Under the pieces are notes generated by a model. That model was not told the origin of the DNA and ran no database searches. It saw nothing but the letters and a program-made list of their open reading frames with translations. A program made the position numbers and the translations under genes. A stretch of DNA of 64,000 nt from Pseudisothecium myosuroides (taxonomy: Eukaryota > Streptophyta > Bryopsida > Hypnales > Lembophyllaceae): the NCBI GenBank assembly GCA_951799445.1, contig OX637288.1, positions 27,073,288 through 27,137,287 of the forward strand, in the 5' to 3' direction. Positions 11,814-23,594 of this stretch are shown here, piece by piece (position 1 is the stretch's first letter; each line of letters starts with the position of its first letter).

Positions 11814-13577
11814 TTTTTCAGGTCTGGATTTGCATCACCACATGTGCAGGATTTTCCCTTTTGGTGGAAGTGAAAAATGTATGTACGTGTGTTTGAGATT
11901 TCAGTGATAAACTGATAATGGTTGGAATCGGCGTTTCATATTCGAATGGGGATGATTCACGCATATTTTATCGCACATCTATCTTTGCATCATACCCATC
12001 GGGCATTTAGGGTCTGGAATGTGAACTTTAGCACAAGTTTGCTCGTGATACGTCTCACTGAGTCTTTTGTTAAAGATCGATCTTCGCTGATTCAATCATG
12101 TATTGTACCTTCACTGATTCTCGTGAAGAGTGATGAAAAACATTCAATTGGTGCCATCTTATTGATATATATTCACCACAATCAAGCTGGTCATTCTCAA
12201 ACCAAGAAGGGTCAATTTCGTTATCTTCATTGGAGGTATTCGACTATTACTTTGTCACCTTTCAGAACAACTGCTCTGAAATATAAATCCATATGTATAA
12301 ATCCATACCAGTCCTAACTCCTAACTGTTAGACCTTTACATTGTACATAAATGTCATAATTTTTGGCGTCACATTAACGGAATTGACGTTCAGAGTCCTT
12401 GGTCCTTTAGTTGTTGACAAAGAAGTCCATACACCAATTGATAAACATGCACTTTGTTTGACAACTCTTACGCTTACTCAGTAGAACACATCATACTGAC
12501 AGTCGTACGCGGGGTGGATAGGCACTAGGCAGAGCATCGCTTAATTGAGTATACTCAGAGCGGGCGGAGGAAACCCTAATCCCTGAGAGCCTAACGAATA
12601 TCATTCAGCAGTTGAGTCACTCGTAAACGAATAGCCCCATCTAGCATTACAGAATTTACATGTGACTGAATATCTTTAAACACGCTTGGAATACAACCTA
12701 GCGAGCATAGTATTCGTAAAACTAATAGCTATGTTTACCCTGGGAACCTCAGGTCGTCCCATTCACGTTTGGTGTAATCCACCCCAAGGAGCCTACATTC
12801 ACAGGGAAGGTGGCAAGCTTTAACCAATGCACCACAAGGCAAAGTGCGTTACATTCCCCTCTTTCTCTCTTTAATGAGAGGGTAATATGAGTTCACCATG
12901 TGGTAAAGTGCAAATTCAGCAAACAATGAATACATGAAAAGGCAAAGTCTTGTATAGTTGTATCTTTCCCACATGCTAATACATTTCTAAGAAAAATGTC
13001 AATTTACAATGTGATTCTTTCTTGAGGACATTTTCCCATAAGCATTATTCTTGGTGAGACTCCCACAAAGTATAATAGACAAGTCTCTTGCACAAACTCC
13101 ATACTCCATACTTCATCTACACAAGAACTTTGTATTGTACATTGTAAAATACGTCATTAAATTGTAATTAGTATATAGTACAATGTATATCATTCTGTAC
13201 TATATATTAAACAATAATGTATACTAATATTGATAATTTCCATGATATTCTCACTTCTTAAACTACACCATTACCATGAGGAAATCCATTGCCGTTGCCA
13301 CTAAGTAATGGTCCAATTTAATTTTTACCTCCACCAAGTTATGCTACTATGCAATAAAGAGCTGGAAAACATTTCATTAAATCCCATCAGGGATCACACA
13401 TTCACACTCTACTTTCCTTATGCTTGCCACGATTTCACAGATCCTTTCTCGTTGCATCGTTTTAGAAACTAGCTGCTTATTGTAACTTGCTTTGCGAGGA
13501 ATTCAACTGAAATTGCATGCCTCACATTGTTGGCCAGAGTGAGCATATATGGCTTACACATCCTTCAGAATGAAATC
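11814..13577. other. spacer between convergent phytocyanin genes, with a private insertion
   Basis: The spacer is conserved, inverted, at 41521-42619, including the long match around 12130-12260 versus 42180-42310. About 12812-13420 has no counterpart in the 41-kb copy or in the spacer after the gene at 63 kb, where 'CCCCAAGGAGCCTAC' runs on directly. A roughly 0.6-kb insertion here, or losses elsewhere, is implied. Its ends show no clear inverted repeats. Frames such as 11922-12317 are not maintained in the duplicate. Confidence 0.5.
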
Positions 13578-13583
13578 TTTATT
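13578..13583 (-). terminator. polyadenylation signal of gene 13854-14369
   Basis: TTTATT on the plus strand is AATAAA on the minus strand, about 270 bases after the stop codon. It is conserved at 63513-63518 and 41515-41520. Confidence 0.5.
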
Positions 13584-13853
13584 AGAGTACGACTGAGTGC
13601 ACACACAAATAACAAGTCAACAACTGAAGGTCAAGATTCCAGTTTTCACATATCAGAAACTAAACTAATTAAACTACTCGGGCGCCATGTCGCCATTATT
13701 AGTTTATTACTACTACAGTAAGTATTCTGCACGTTGGATCGAAACTGCAGCTACGTACTGGCTACGAACTCGAACAGAACATCGTCGTCCAAGCGATCCA
13801 AACTCCTCTGATCCGATCCACTGCTTGACATTGCAAGTGAGGCACTCGATCGA

Positions 13854-14369
13854 TCATTGGAAAACGTCGATGGAGAACTTCTGGCCAGCAAGGCAATGAC
13901 CGGCATCGCCGCTCATGAAGTACACTGTGTGGACCGGGTAGTCACGCAGTGGGAACAACATGGTCGTTATTGCTCCGTTGGGATCCGCCAACCAGGCCTT
14001 GATTGGGGCAGCCGTGTTGCAAGCCGTGAAGGCGGCGAAATCCACCTGCAGCACGCTGTCTGTGGCGATCCATTGAAACTCTGCACAAAACCATCCACCA
14101 CCATTGCTCAGATCCCAATCGTCTTACTGGAATTACGAACTAGCAAGGTTAGTGGTTTGGGTTCATTAGGGTTCATTTGGTGTACCGAGAGAGTCGGTGG
14201 TGTAGTAGGGGGCGTGGCTGTGCTCCCAATTCTGGTAGAAGTTGGCGTCGTCGTTCAGCTGCCAGTGCAGATCATCTCCCACCACGTACTTCGCGGCCAT
14301 CGAGCCCTGCACAAGAGCCATCATCATCACCAGGACGACGGCCAAAGCGGTGGCCCCGGATCTTGCCAT
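13854..14369 (-). CDS. secreted phytocyanin-like (early-nodulin-like) protein, type A
   Basis: Exon 1 runs 14369 down to 14186 and exon 2 14080 down to 13854. The 105-bp phase-1 intron starts GTACACC and ends TTGTGCAG. The product is 136 aa. Residues 1-25 are a signal peptide nearly identical to that of the type B genes. The mature domain is different: YVVGDDLHW (28-36), F-Y-Q-N-W (44-48), DSLEFQW (59-65), then Cys82 and the C-terminal GHCLAGQKFSIDVFQ. Cys82 and Cys124 would form the disulfide. Asp69 and Ser118 stand where phytocyanins carry copper-ligand His and Cys, while His123 and Gln128 remain; a copper-free role is therefore likely. Role in the plant is unknown; relatives act in the extracellular matrix. 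The gene is tail-to-tail with 11041-11647. Confidence 0.88.
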
Positions 14370-14399
14370 CGTACGTCAAAGTAAAGTAATCGGATGTGA

Positions 14400-14938
14400 C
14401 TTGCGTCACAAGAGGAAGATGTATCACCCACTCCAGTGAGTATAAAATCTTGTCGCGATCGAGTAGCCTGCAGACGTACGTACCTAGCGAACGCCCGAAT
14501 GAAAAATCACAACTCAATTCGGAGTTTCGGACACTCGAAAAGCAATCAAACTAAGAGCCTGATTTGCACTACAACAACACAATTCAGTGGCAACTTGTCT
14601 AGCACAGTCAATTGAATAGTCATATAAAAGCACGTACAAGCTACTGTAGCTACTACGTGAGAGTCTCTCCAGCCAAGAATACACAGTAATGCAAAGCAGT
14701 CAGGAAGAATTCGTTAGTCAGTAACTGCATGCATGTGAAATCGATCAATCGCAAAAAGAATCACAGAAGGATGTAAATTATCGATCTATATAAACAAACA
14801 AACTGCGGAGTCTAGTATTATGCGCGCTGACTGATCGAAATGTGACCCTTGCAAGCCAGAATTGGCGAAACGAAATTGAAAGACCTAGCTACAGGCTAGA
14901 AGTCAGAGTCCCTCAGGCCAATTGCAAGAGTTGCTTAC
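14400..14938 (-). other. probable 5'-UTR intron of gene 13854-14369
   Basis: The minus-strand donor GTAAGC starts at 14938, as in the other copies. The acceptor differs: where the three relatives read GACGCAGG or AACGCAGG, this copy reads GACGCAAG. The splice AG therefore moves one base downstream rather than vanishing. The change should be harmless in a UTR. Confidence 0.5.
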
Positions 14939-15047
14939 GTACAACGTCAGAAGAATGGCGCTCCAAGCTAGGATCGCTGAAGACAGAAATCTAGAGCGCT
15001 AGGTCGGGGCCAGGCGGAGAGGGAGAAGAAAGACTCCGGATGCGAGA

Positions 15048-15054
15048 ACTTATA
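15048..15054 (-). promoter_or_regulatory. TATA box of gene 13854-14369
   Basis: On the minus strand the sequence is CGGGTATAAGT, with G in place of the A seen in the other three copies. The position relative to the ATG is conserved. Confidence 0.6.
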
Positions 15055-15221
15055 CCCGTTTGGTTCATTGACCAGCGAAGAAGCCAGTCAGCGCTTTCCT
15101 GGCCCGTGAGCGGGATGGAGTTGCCCGACGTGTCGATGCGAGCTGCGCGAGGACCGGAATATGCGGCTGCAGGGCTGCGCCAGCCTCCGTTCAGTTGGCG
15201 AAGGATCGCTTCAGTTAATCC

Positions 15222-15250
15222 CGGCCACGGCGGCCACGGCGGCCACGGGG
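15222..15250 (-). repeat. 9-bp tandem repeat CGGCCACGG in a phytocyanin promoter
   Basis: Three successive copies of CGGCCACGG are present; the related promoter at 44286-44306 has about two. A small length polymorphism between paralogous promoters. Confidence 0.6.
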
Positions 15251-15484
15251 GACGACGTACAATGACACCGATCTCGTTGAATGGGCGCGGTGAACCGGCC
15301 TTCAAGCAAAGGGCTTTGTTTCGTGGAGTTCCTACTCATAGTGAAAAACTTTTGAATTTTTTTTAAGTTATTTATGAATTACAAAAATTAGAAAATTATT
15401 TTTACTTTTATATTGGTTGTGGCAACGGCACAGGGCCACACTAGACAGTTTTGTTAAATGGGCGTGGTGAACTGGCCTTTGAGC

Positions 15485-17205
15485 AAAGGAAATTCCAGTA
15501 TAATTTAAGGATCAAGGATGGGGTGGAAACTAATCCTAGCTAGCACGTTGAGTGGTGGTCTAGGACACGTTTTAGGTGTGCTTGAGGGAATACAATTTCA
15601 AGTGCATACTACTTTGTTCTTCAATTTGCATATAACAAATGAATCATTAAATTAGAAATATTCCATTCCATTATTTTGGTACGGTTCATGTTGAGCAGCT
15701 TGAAATTATCCGAATTTTGGTAAATTGACGTTATATGTAACGGCCGGCACAACATTTAAGCTAATGTAAATGTCAAAATGGGGCATGAAAGACCTCCAAT
15801 TTTCTATAGTGTGGACATTCTCAATTTCATCAAATGCATGAGCATGAAGCACAATGAAAACCAAAGGTATGCAAAAACTTTAAGATATGCTTGCTCATTC
15901 AACAACCATATGTAGTTCTAAAATGAATAGGTGTATTGTTTGATTCTATGTGTTTCTTTTATAATCATCCATAGCCACTTTGGAGTTCTTGGTTTCTATA
16001 GTTTCTTTTGAAATCTTTCATAGCCACTTTGGAGTTTTGTAGGCGTTTTAGGATTAACTTCAATGTTTAATTTTTCTATATTGTTGCAATCCATTTTTCT
16101 AAAATAATTCCATCTTCAACTATCCAATATTCTAATTAAACTATTACATCATTTATACTTTTGTTTAGAATTTCATCATAATCAAATCAAATCAAATTCG
16201 TAGATGAATTTGTAGATTTCAACAAGGGCAAATGTACTAAGGATGAATTATAATCACTAAAAATATTTAATTTAGAGAAACAAGGGTTTATTAGTTTATG
16301 AAGGATTTTGATGTATATTTTTACAACTCATTCAATATGACAAACAAATTAATCCATAACAAACACTAGCTAAGAAGTTGAAAGTGCATCTTGGTCATAG
16401 CATTATGAATGATTTAACTAGTTGAGTCGGGCCAATTGTCTAAGAATTCTTTGTATTGCTAATAGTTTGGTAAACAATGAAAATTTAGTAGTAAGGACAA
16501 TTTTATTTCAATGAACTTAAAATTTAATAAAATTTAAACATATTACATACTCACAAGTTTGAACACTTATATATATTAATAAGATATTGAAATTCATGAA
16601 TATTAAATCATTTAAAATTTTAAAATTTTAAAAATTAAGAATCCGCAAATTTATAGATGTTTTTAGTTCTTTAAAAATAAAAAATGATTTAAATGATTTA
16701 ATATTTTAAATTTTATGATTTTAAATTATCATAATTGTTAGCAAATTAAAAAAGGAATATTGCAACAACACTAACTCTTCCATCAATACAAGTATGCTAT
16801 TTTTGTGGTCTTATTAAGTTCAAGATAACCATTGTGATTACCAATGCTTAGTGAATATTTGATGGAAAAAAATATTTCATTCATTTAACTTAAAATCAAA
16901 AACTATATTGTATTTACAAATCTAAAATATCAGTATTATTTAAAATATAAAATTTATCAATTTATCAATTTGTAAACTACAGTTCTATTGATTCATAAAT
17001 TTGTATGTTAAAAATTTGAAGTTATAATAATCTTTTATAATTTTGTAATTTTCAACTTTAAAATTTAATTTAGAATTTTACAAATTCACAAAACTTCAAG
17101 GTTTAAAATTTTAAACAGTAAGTTGGACGTCATGGCTAGTAAATTTAAAGTCCCAAAGCCATTTTTTGGTCAAAAACCTTCAATTCCAGTTTTCAATACA
17201 AACAT
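15485..17205 (-). repeat. AT-rich upstream arm of the phytocyanin block (copy 1, right, inverted)
   Basis: Read on the minus strand, this is the counterpart of 7541-9825. It ends near 17135-17205 with the eroded end of a TTAA-family element, also present at 55560-55610. It contains no gene. Confidence 0.65.
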
Positions 17206-17224
17206 CAATTGAACTATCACTTTG

Positions 17225-18088
17225 AGGATGCACAAGTACCAAGGTTTGGGAGAAAAACATTTTTGGACACATGTAACCGTAGGGTTTTATAGTACGTGAG
17301 TTTGAAAAGATGTGGGAAAAATTTCAGGATTTTCCACAATGTGGATTGCAAGATATTATTGTTTAAATTGAAAAAAAGTCCTTTTTTTTGGCCCTTCAAA
17401 TAATTTGGCAATTGCACTTTACAAAGTCACATTTTTATGAATTGAAAAAATGCCCAAAATGGTGGTTACTATTTGGATACATTCCTTTAGGGCAAGTTGG
17501 CTATATGATTAAAAAAATTCAAATCATTTGGAATTGTACAACATATAGAAAAATAATAATAAGTAAAAAAAATTAGATAATGATTTAAAACACTAAATTG
17601 TTATGAAGTTAATTATGGAATTGAAAAATGCCGCAATGCCAATGGTTGTAATGTTATAATAAACAATCTACATCCTAGAATTTTTTTTTCAAAAACATTA
17701 AAAATTGAATGAAATAAACAACTTCAAACTTTATTTTAGAATAGAATATCCATAACTGCTCGTAAACTAAAATTCCTCATAACTTTTGACTCATTGATTG
17801 AAATGGAATGATTTAAAGCTTTCCACGTATATATAAATCAGATAGATAATCAATTTAACATTTTTGTCTTTGAAAAAAGTGATTTTTCTAATCAACCCGG
17901 ACTGCTCGCGCGGTGAAAAAAGTAACATATTTCGCCATAATTTTTTACTTGTATTTCCAAATGTTATAAAATTTTGTTTACGTGAAAGATATTCCTTGTT
18001 TACAACAACTATTTAAAAATTTGGACCTAAAATATGCAAATTTCTAGTCGCAAGTGCTTGCCTACAATCGCTATGCTGCTAAAAATAG
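17225..18088 (-). mobile_element. TTAA-family element, subfamily II, degenerate copy
   Basis: The interior matches 53465-54180 and the inverse of 58384-59309: 'TTGCAAGATATTA', 'CAAGTTGGCTAcATG', 'CATAACTTTTGACTCATTGATTG', 'TATATATAAATC' and 'GGACTGCtcgcgcGG'. Both terminal repeats are eroded, so exact ends and a target duplication cannot be read. Short frames inside are not genes. Confidence 0.55.
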
Positions 18089-18279
18089 TAAATTGATGTT
18101 TTAGAGGTTAAAATTAGAAAAATAATTTTTTTTAATATAAATATGGACAATGTATACACCTATAAGATGAAAGTAGCACCAAAGGAAAATCATAGAAAAA
18201 TTCTCTAGGTAAGAGAACTAGAAAAGTGCCAAATCTCAAGAAACTGCATATATTGATGTTTTAATTTAGTAGATAATAG

Positions 18280-18352
<73 letters not shown>

Positions 18353-18806
18353 CCATTTGTAACAACTTTATAGAGATGGTCATTTACCAAAAAAAACACC
18401 AAAATAATTTTACATGTTTTGAAAAACAAGTAGAAAGAGGCTCACTTTATGTACTTCTACACGACATATAATCAACTATATTTCAAAATCCTTTGAAAAA
18501 TAGATAAAAGTATACTAGAAAACCATCCCCTCCAAATTTTAGCTCCAAATTTGTTTCTTTGGGTACTACTTTGTTCAAAAAAAAAAAATTGACAAGTATG
18601 ACTTAAAATTGGGGGCTATTTTTGCATAGTAAAACATTTAAAAAAAACTCTAAATAGTTAAACAAAGCATATAATAGTTATGAGTACCTTGCCTAAGAGT
18701 TTTGAGTCATTTGGAGCTAGAATGAAATAATTATGGCCAAAAAGGCAAAAACAAATAAGCACCCAAGGTCTGCCACAAAATAGAACAAGTGTTTCTTGCA
18801 GTTGCT
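18089..18806 (+). mobile_element. GGGTGATTGC-end family member, interrupted at its right end
   Basis: It matches 47901-48552 along its length ('CAATGTATACACCTATAAG', 'GGCCATTTGTA', 'CTACACgaCATA', 'GTTTCTTGCA'). Its final bases are broken by the TTAA element that starts at 18811. The family has no coding capacity. Confidence 0.5.
18281..18349. repeat. (TA)n microsatellite
   Basis: About 34 uninterrupted TA units lie inside the GGGTGATTGC-family element. A 74-codon minus-strand frame that crosses it (Tyr-Ile repeats) is an artefact of the repeat. Confidence 0.9.
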
Positions 18807-19759
18807 TTAACCCCTAAAGGACCGTTGTCCCTTTGGGGGACAAATGCGTTTTCGGGCAGGTACCTACGGGCTGAAATTTTGTCGTGATTTTCTGAAACTT
18901 TTTTTGGAGATAGAAAAACTGATAAGCTTTGTGGGAATATAATTTTTTTCACAATCGGTGCCTGGGAAAAAAGTTATGACCATATAAGCTCAAAATAGGG
19001 GACGGCGGGCAGTCCGGGCAGCAAAAAAAAATGGACAAAAATTTGAAATTTTTTTTTTAATATTTTTTTTCTTATAGATTATATTTTTGCCTATCTGGAA
19101 AGCTTTGATTCATTTCATTTGGATATGTTATGAGAAAGTTATGGACATTCTTGTTTTTCGGGCAATTAGAGCATCTTCTTGAAAAAATAACTTGTAGGAT
19201 GCATTTCTGAATGAAATTTTTCAAATTTTTCAAATTTTTTTTTTTGTATGGCCTGATTTACTTGTTAGAACAATCTCACCATTGGGATTAGTGTATTTTA
19301 ATTCCATTTAATATATATGAATATTTTAGATTTTCCTTCTATCTTGTACCTACTTCTACTTAACAATTTTTTTAAGAATGATAATTAAGTTTTTTTGAAT
19401 TTTTTTTTTCCTAGACTCTCAACTCAATTCTCCACTATAAAGATTTAAAGCTCAAAACTTTGCAGTGCAAAAATTTTAAGTTAAAAATGTTCAAAGTCAA
19501 AAAATCTAGTCCCACAATGTGCTGAAAAACTTGTTTTTTCCATTTTAAACGCAGATATCTTGCAATCTGTGCGGTCTAAAATTCTAAAATTCTAAAATTC
19601 TAAAAAATTTTCCACACACTCTCATACTAGTTAGGTGTAAGATCCTACGGTTAGATGTGGAAAAAGAACAATTTTCAATTTTTTTTACTCTTTGCTATAG
19701 ATATGGCAGTTTTGACTGTTTTTTGGCAGAAAAAAGGCCTTTGGTCCTTTAGGGGTTAA
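18807..19759 (+). mobile_element. complete TTAA-flanked CCCCTAAAGGACC element (reference copy, 945 bp)
   Basis: TTAA at 18807-18810 and 19756-19759 flank an element whose ends are CCCCTAAAGGACC (left) and GGTCCTTTAGGGG (right), a 13-bp perfect inverted repeat. Just inside the left end, 18825-18843 is a palindrome TTGTCCC..GGGACAA. The right subterminal region carries GGCAGAAAAAAGGCC. Comparison with 48545-48560, the uninterrupted relative of the flank, places the insertion at a single TTAA-like site. No frame exceeds about 75 codons, so it is non-autonomous. The TTAA target is typical of piggyBac and Kolobok transposons. Confidence 0.85.
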
Positions 19760-21650
19760 ACAAATTCATAGAAAACTTTAAAGGTCAAATTGAAGGTGGT
19801 CAAATCTTGTTATATTTTGAAGATCACTTTGTTCTTCTTTGGATTAATCTCATTTGTTAAATAGTTTGTGATCATCAATAATATTGAGCATACACTAATA
19901 AAAATAATAAAGTGTCAAGGATAATCAAAGAAACTTTTCTGCTAAAAAGGACATTTGTTGAAGAAGGATTAATGACCAATATGGAAATTATCCTATTAGT
20001 ATAATAAGTTCGTTCCAAGGGAGACGATCAAGTAGGAAATCAATGCTAATGGGACTTATTCCTAAAATAGGTAATATAATCCAAAAATAGAAGACAATGA
20101 CCTCGTTTGAAAGAGTTAGCAATCACTCAAATTACAACGACACTCCACACCAAGTTTATATACAATTCACAATTTTCAACCCAAATTTCTAATTTAACAC
20201 ATTCAATTATCACAGCTCACCAAGAACACATACACATATATACCACTCAATTTGGCTCAAAGTCACATCATATTAACCAAATTGGTGAATAAATCACCGT
20301 TAAACATCTTATTAGATTTTCCCATTTGACACAAGCTCACTCCCAACTTCCACTACATAGCACTCATATTATTCTCACCAACTTATAACTTCCACCTCTC
20401 ACATTCACACATCATCACACCAAAACTAACACACACTTGTCCAACCTTGGACACACATACAACAAAAAGAAAACGTAACACGACTCAAACCGGTCGGGAC
20501 TCGCACTGGCTCTCTCTCTCCAAGTGGGTGAAAATGAATTCGGAAAGAAGGACCTAATAGGGACCAGAACGGTAGTTGACAAACCGCCCAACTAGAGATA
20601 CTAATTGCAAAGGAAAACCATCCAAATTGGACTTGACATCCTCAAAATTAGCCCCATCACTACAATCCAACTTGGTAAAATAAGCACTCAAAAAGTTTGA
20701 AAAAAAACATCCAACTAATTTATCTACAACATTTTTACATTTTTTTTGGATCCAAACATGCCATGCATGTCTACTAAATATCATTGTTGATTGCTCAAAT
20801 TGATTGATTTGGAGATCTTGTTTATTTACAAATACCAAAGTTGTTATGTATGCAATTGTTTTCTATAAGTGTCTTTTAAATAACTTGAAAGGATTTTAAG
20901 GAATTTTTTGGCATTCCATATTTGAAAGTACAATGAAATTAGATATGAAAGAATTTTATCCCTAAAATAGAATATTCAAAGACAACTAGGACTTTGCTTT
21001 GCGCTGCCTCTACAAGTGACGGCTATTCAGGATTGTATTTTTTGTTGTAGAGACTTTTGGGGATCCTTTACTTCAAGAACACGGATAAAAACTCCATTGT
21101 ACCCTCCACAAGATTTCATAGTTTGGTTTTTCCTTTGCTAACGTTCCATTGTTGGAATATTGCAAGAGGATGGGTGACTCTTGATGACATTTTGGTGGAG
21201 ATTCTTTGGTACTGACTTTCTTGTTTAATCCTAAAATAACAAGCTAGGTCCCTCCAAGTCTCCAACTTGATTTTCAGTGAAGTTTTGAATTTTTTTTTAA
21301 TGTTATAATGTTTCAACCTACAAAACCACTTTTATAGTGAATATGGCTTACCAAACACCGCATAATTTAGGGTACAAAGTCATAGAATTGTTCATTGGTC
21401 AATTTTGCATGTCCTCATTTGTTGCACAAACTCTAAACAAAAAATAATAATACCCATGGAGATTTTTTATTCTTCCTTGGATTGCCCATGTGCTAGGCAA
21501 AGAAATATCTCTTAAAGCTAAATGTTTGGAGTTGGATGTACTTTCTAGTTGCAATCAAAATTTTATAAATTTTTTTATAAATTTTTTAGATCATCAAATC
21601 TAAGGATAAAATAATCTTGAAGTGTTCTATAGGTGCAAGGAATTAGAATT
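19760..21650 (+). repeat. dispersed noncoding repeat R1, copy 2
   Basis: It matches 48553-50440 in the same order ('CAAATTCATaGAAAACTTTA', 'GGATTAATCTCATTTgTTAAATAG', 'GTCAAGGATAATCAAAGAA', 'TGGTGGAGATTCTTTGGTA', 'CAAGCTAGG'). About 19930-20720 has no counterpart in that copy. Within it, 20107-20500 is strongly G-poor and C/A-rich on the plus strand. No gene is recognised. Confidence 0.5.
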
Positions 21651-21665
21651 TGCCCATATCCGAAG

Positions 21666-22356
21666 GTTAGAGACTATGTTTTCACCAAACGGCTCCAAAA
21701 CTGCCATCTCTAATACAAGTACCAAATTTTAGAAAAAGAACATTTTTGGAAAAATGTAACCATAGGATCTTGTAGTACACTAGTTTGAAAAGTTGGGGTA
21801 AAAATTTCAGAATGTCCACCATGTGGATTGCAAGATAATAGCGTTTGAATTGACAAAAATCCTTTTTTTGTCCCTGCAAAAATCTGGGCAGCTGCACTTC
21901 ACAAGGTCACATTTGTATGAAAAAATGTCCAAAATGGTGGTTACTCTTTGGATTTATTCTTCAAAGCAAGTTGGCTACATGCTTAAAACATTTCAAATTG
22001 TTTGGAATTGTACAACATATAGGAAAAAAATAGTAAGTAGAAAGAGGTAGAGAATGATTCAAAACACTAAATTGTTAAGAATTTAGATATGGAATTGAAA
22101 AATGCGAATTCCAACAGTTGTAATGTTGTAATAAACAATCTACATCCAATGTTTTTGTTCTTTTCAAAAATATTGAAAATTGACTTAAATAAAGGACTTC
22201 AAAGTTTATTTTAGAGTAGAGATTCCATAACTACCCTCAAAATTAGAATCCTCACAACTTTTGATTCATTGATCAAAATGGAATGATTCAAAACTTTCCG
22301 CTTGTATATAAATCTAATGAACCAATTTCAAGTTTTTGTTTTTTTTAAAGTGATTT
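21666..22356 (+). mobile_element. TTAA-family subfamily II element, left part
   Basis: It begins with an eroded end (GACTATGTTTTCACCAAA) and matches 53420-54110. Elements inserted at 22357 interrupt it. Related sequence resumes at about 24580 and ends with GGTCCTTTAGGGG at 24907-24919. Confidence 0.55.
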
Positions 22357-23594
22357 TTAACCCCTAAAGGACCATTTGTCCCCTCGGGGGACAATTTGGG
22401 TCCGGGTAGGTTCCTATTGTCTCAATTTGTAGTAAAAAATTTTGGGATTTTTTGAGGTTCTGTAGTTTTGCAAGAGCTTTGTGGATATATAATTTTTATT
22501 TAAATCGGTGCCCAGGAGCAGAAATTATGACCGTGCGGTTCGAAAAATGGCAGTATTCCGTGACTTTTGGCACTTTTAACAGTTCAGACCGCACAGTCTG
22601 AACTGTTTTATCTGTACCTGAATCTATACCAGTCCTAGATTTTTGAAATCTACATCTGTCCTAGATATCTAAAATTTAGAACTGCCCTAGATTTTTCAAA
22701 CCGCACGGTCTGATTTCTATTGCTGGCCTAGATTTCTGAAATCTATAACAGTCCTAGATGTTAGTGATGTAAATCAATCCTAGATGTCACAGTCTGAAAA
22801 TGGCACATGGAATGCCGCCATTTTAATGAAATTCGCCATAGTGTGATCCCTGATGTGATTTAACCCTGTAACGCTAGTGAAGCCATTTTGTGGCTTTTGG
22901 ATGACAATGATGTGCTGTGTTCAGAGATTGGAAGCAATTTTTCATCCATGTCTTTCTTGTTGACCTTTCATGGTGGGTCATGAAGAGTATCCAATTGAAT
23001 TTGTAGTCTTGCCAGTGTTTGTCTTCACATACATGGAAAGTTAGTAAAAAAAACGGATCACTAAAATGTGCTATTTTAGTGTATTTTGGAAAGTTGTTGT
23101 TCCTTGCTCTAAATCTGAAATTATTCCACAAAAATGATATTTTTTGAATTTGAGCCCAACTAACAAAATGAAGGTCATTTACTCTAGTTTCTACTCCAAT
23201 TTGAATTTTGAAAAAAATCCTAATATTGAATATTTTATTGCAATTTGAACTTTGGATGTATTTTCAATGTCTATTTTTTTCATATTATAGAATGACACGG
23301 AAATTACGTTTACACCATGATGTTTGTCACAATAATATACGCACATGGTGAAATTTTCTGATTTTTTGAAATATTTTTCTATTTGATATGATTTTTCTTC
23401 ACTTTTTCTTCAAAAATTCTCAAAAAAATCAATTTTTCACAAAAAAAACTTAAAAATTTATGAAGTATAGAAGACATGTAGTTCCATCTCTGAAAAAAAA
23501 ATTCATTCATATCTAGTTGCAAAATGGTAGAAAACTGAGTGATAGGTAGTGAGGCTTGAAATCAGTGGTCATGGATCCGTCCTTTAAGGGTTAA
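22357..23594 (+). mobile_element. TTAA-flanked element with CCCCTAAAGGACC left end
   Basis: TTAA at 22357-22360 precedes CCCCTAAAGGACC. The right end is GTCCTTTAAGGG before TTAA at 23591-23594. A subterminal palindrome TTGTCCCC..GGGGACAA lies at 22376-22394. The interior 22560-22835 contains repeated CTAGAT-TTCTGAAATCTA blocks and an end CCATTTTAATGAAATT that belongs to another small element family (see 49434-49612), so a second element is nested within. It is inserted in the subfamily II element that starts at 21666. Confidence 0.65.

Noticed and set aside
15040..15366. Promoter-region frames of about 100 codons at 15.0, 44.1 and 61.8 kb as a conserved small gene
   Set aside because: They span the TATA box and upstream DNA; the frames start and end differently in each copy, so their similarity only reflects the duplicated promoter.
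18205..18429. 74-codon minus-strand frame with Tyr-Ile repeats
   Set aside because: It is a translation of the (TA)n microsatellite.
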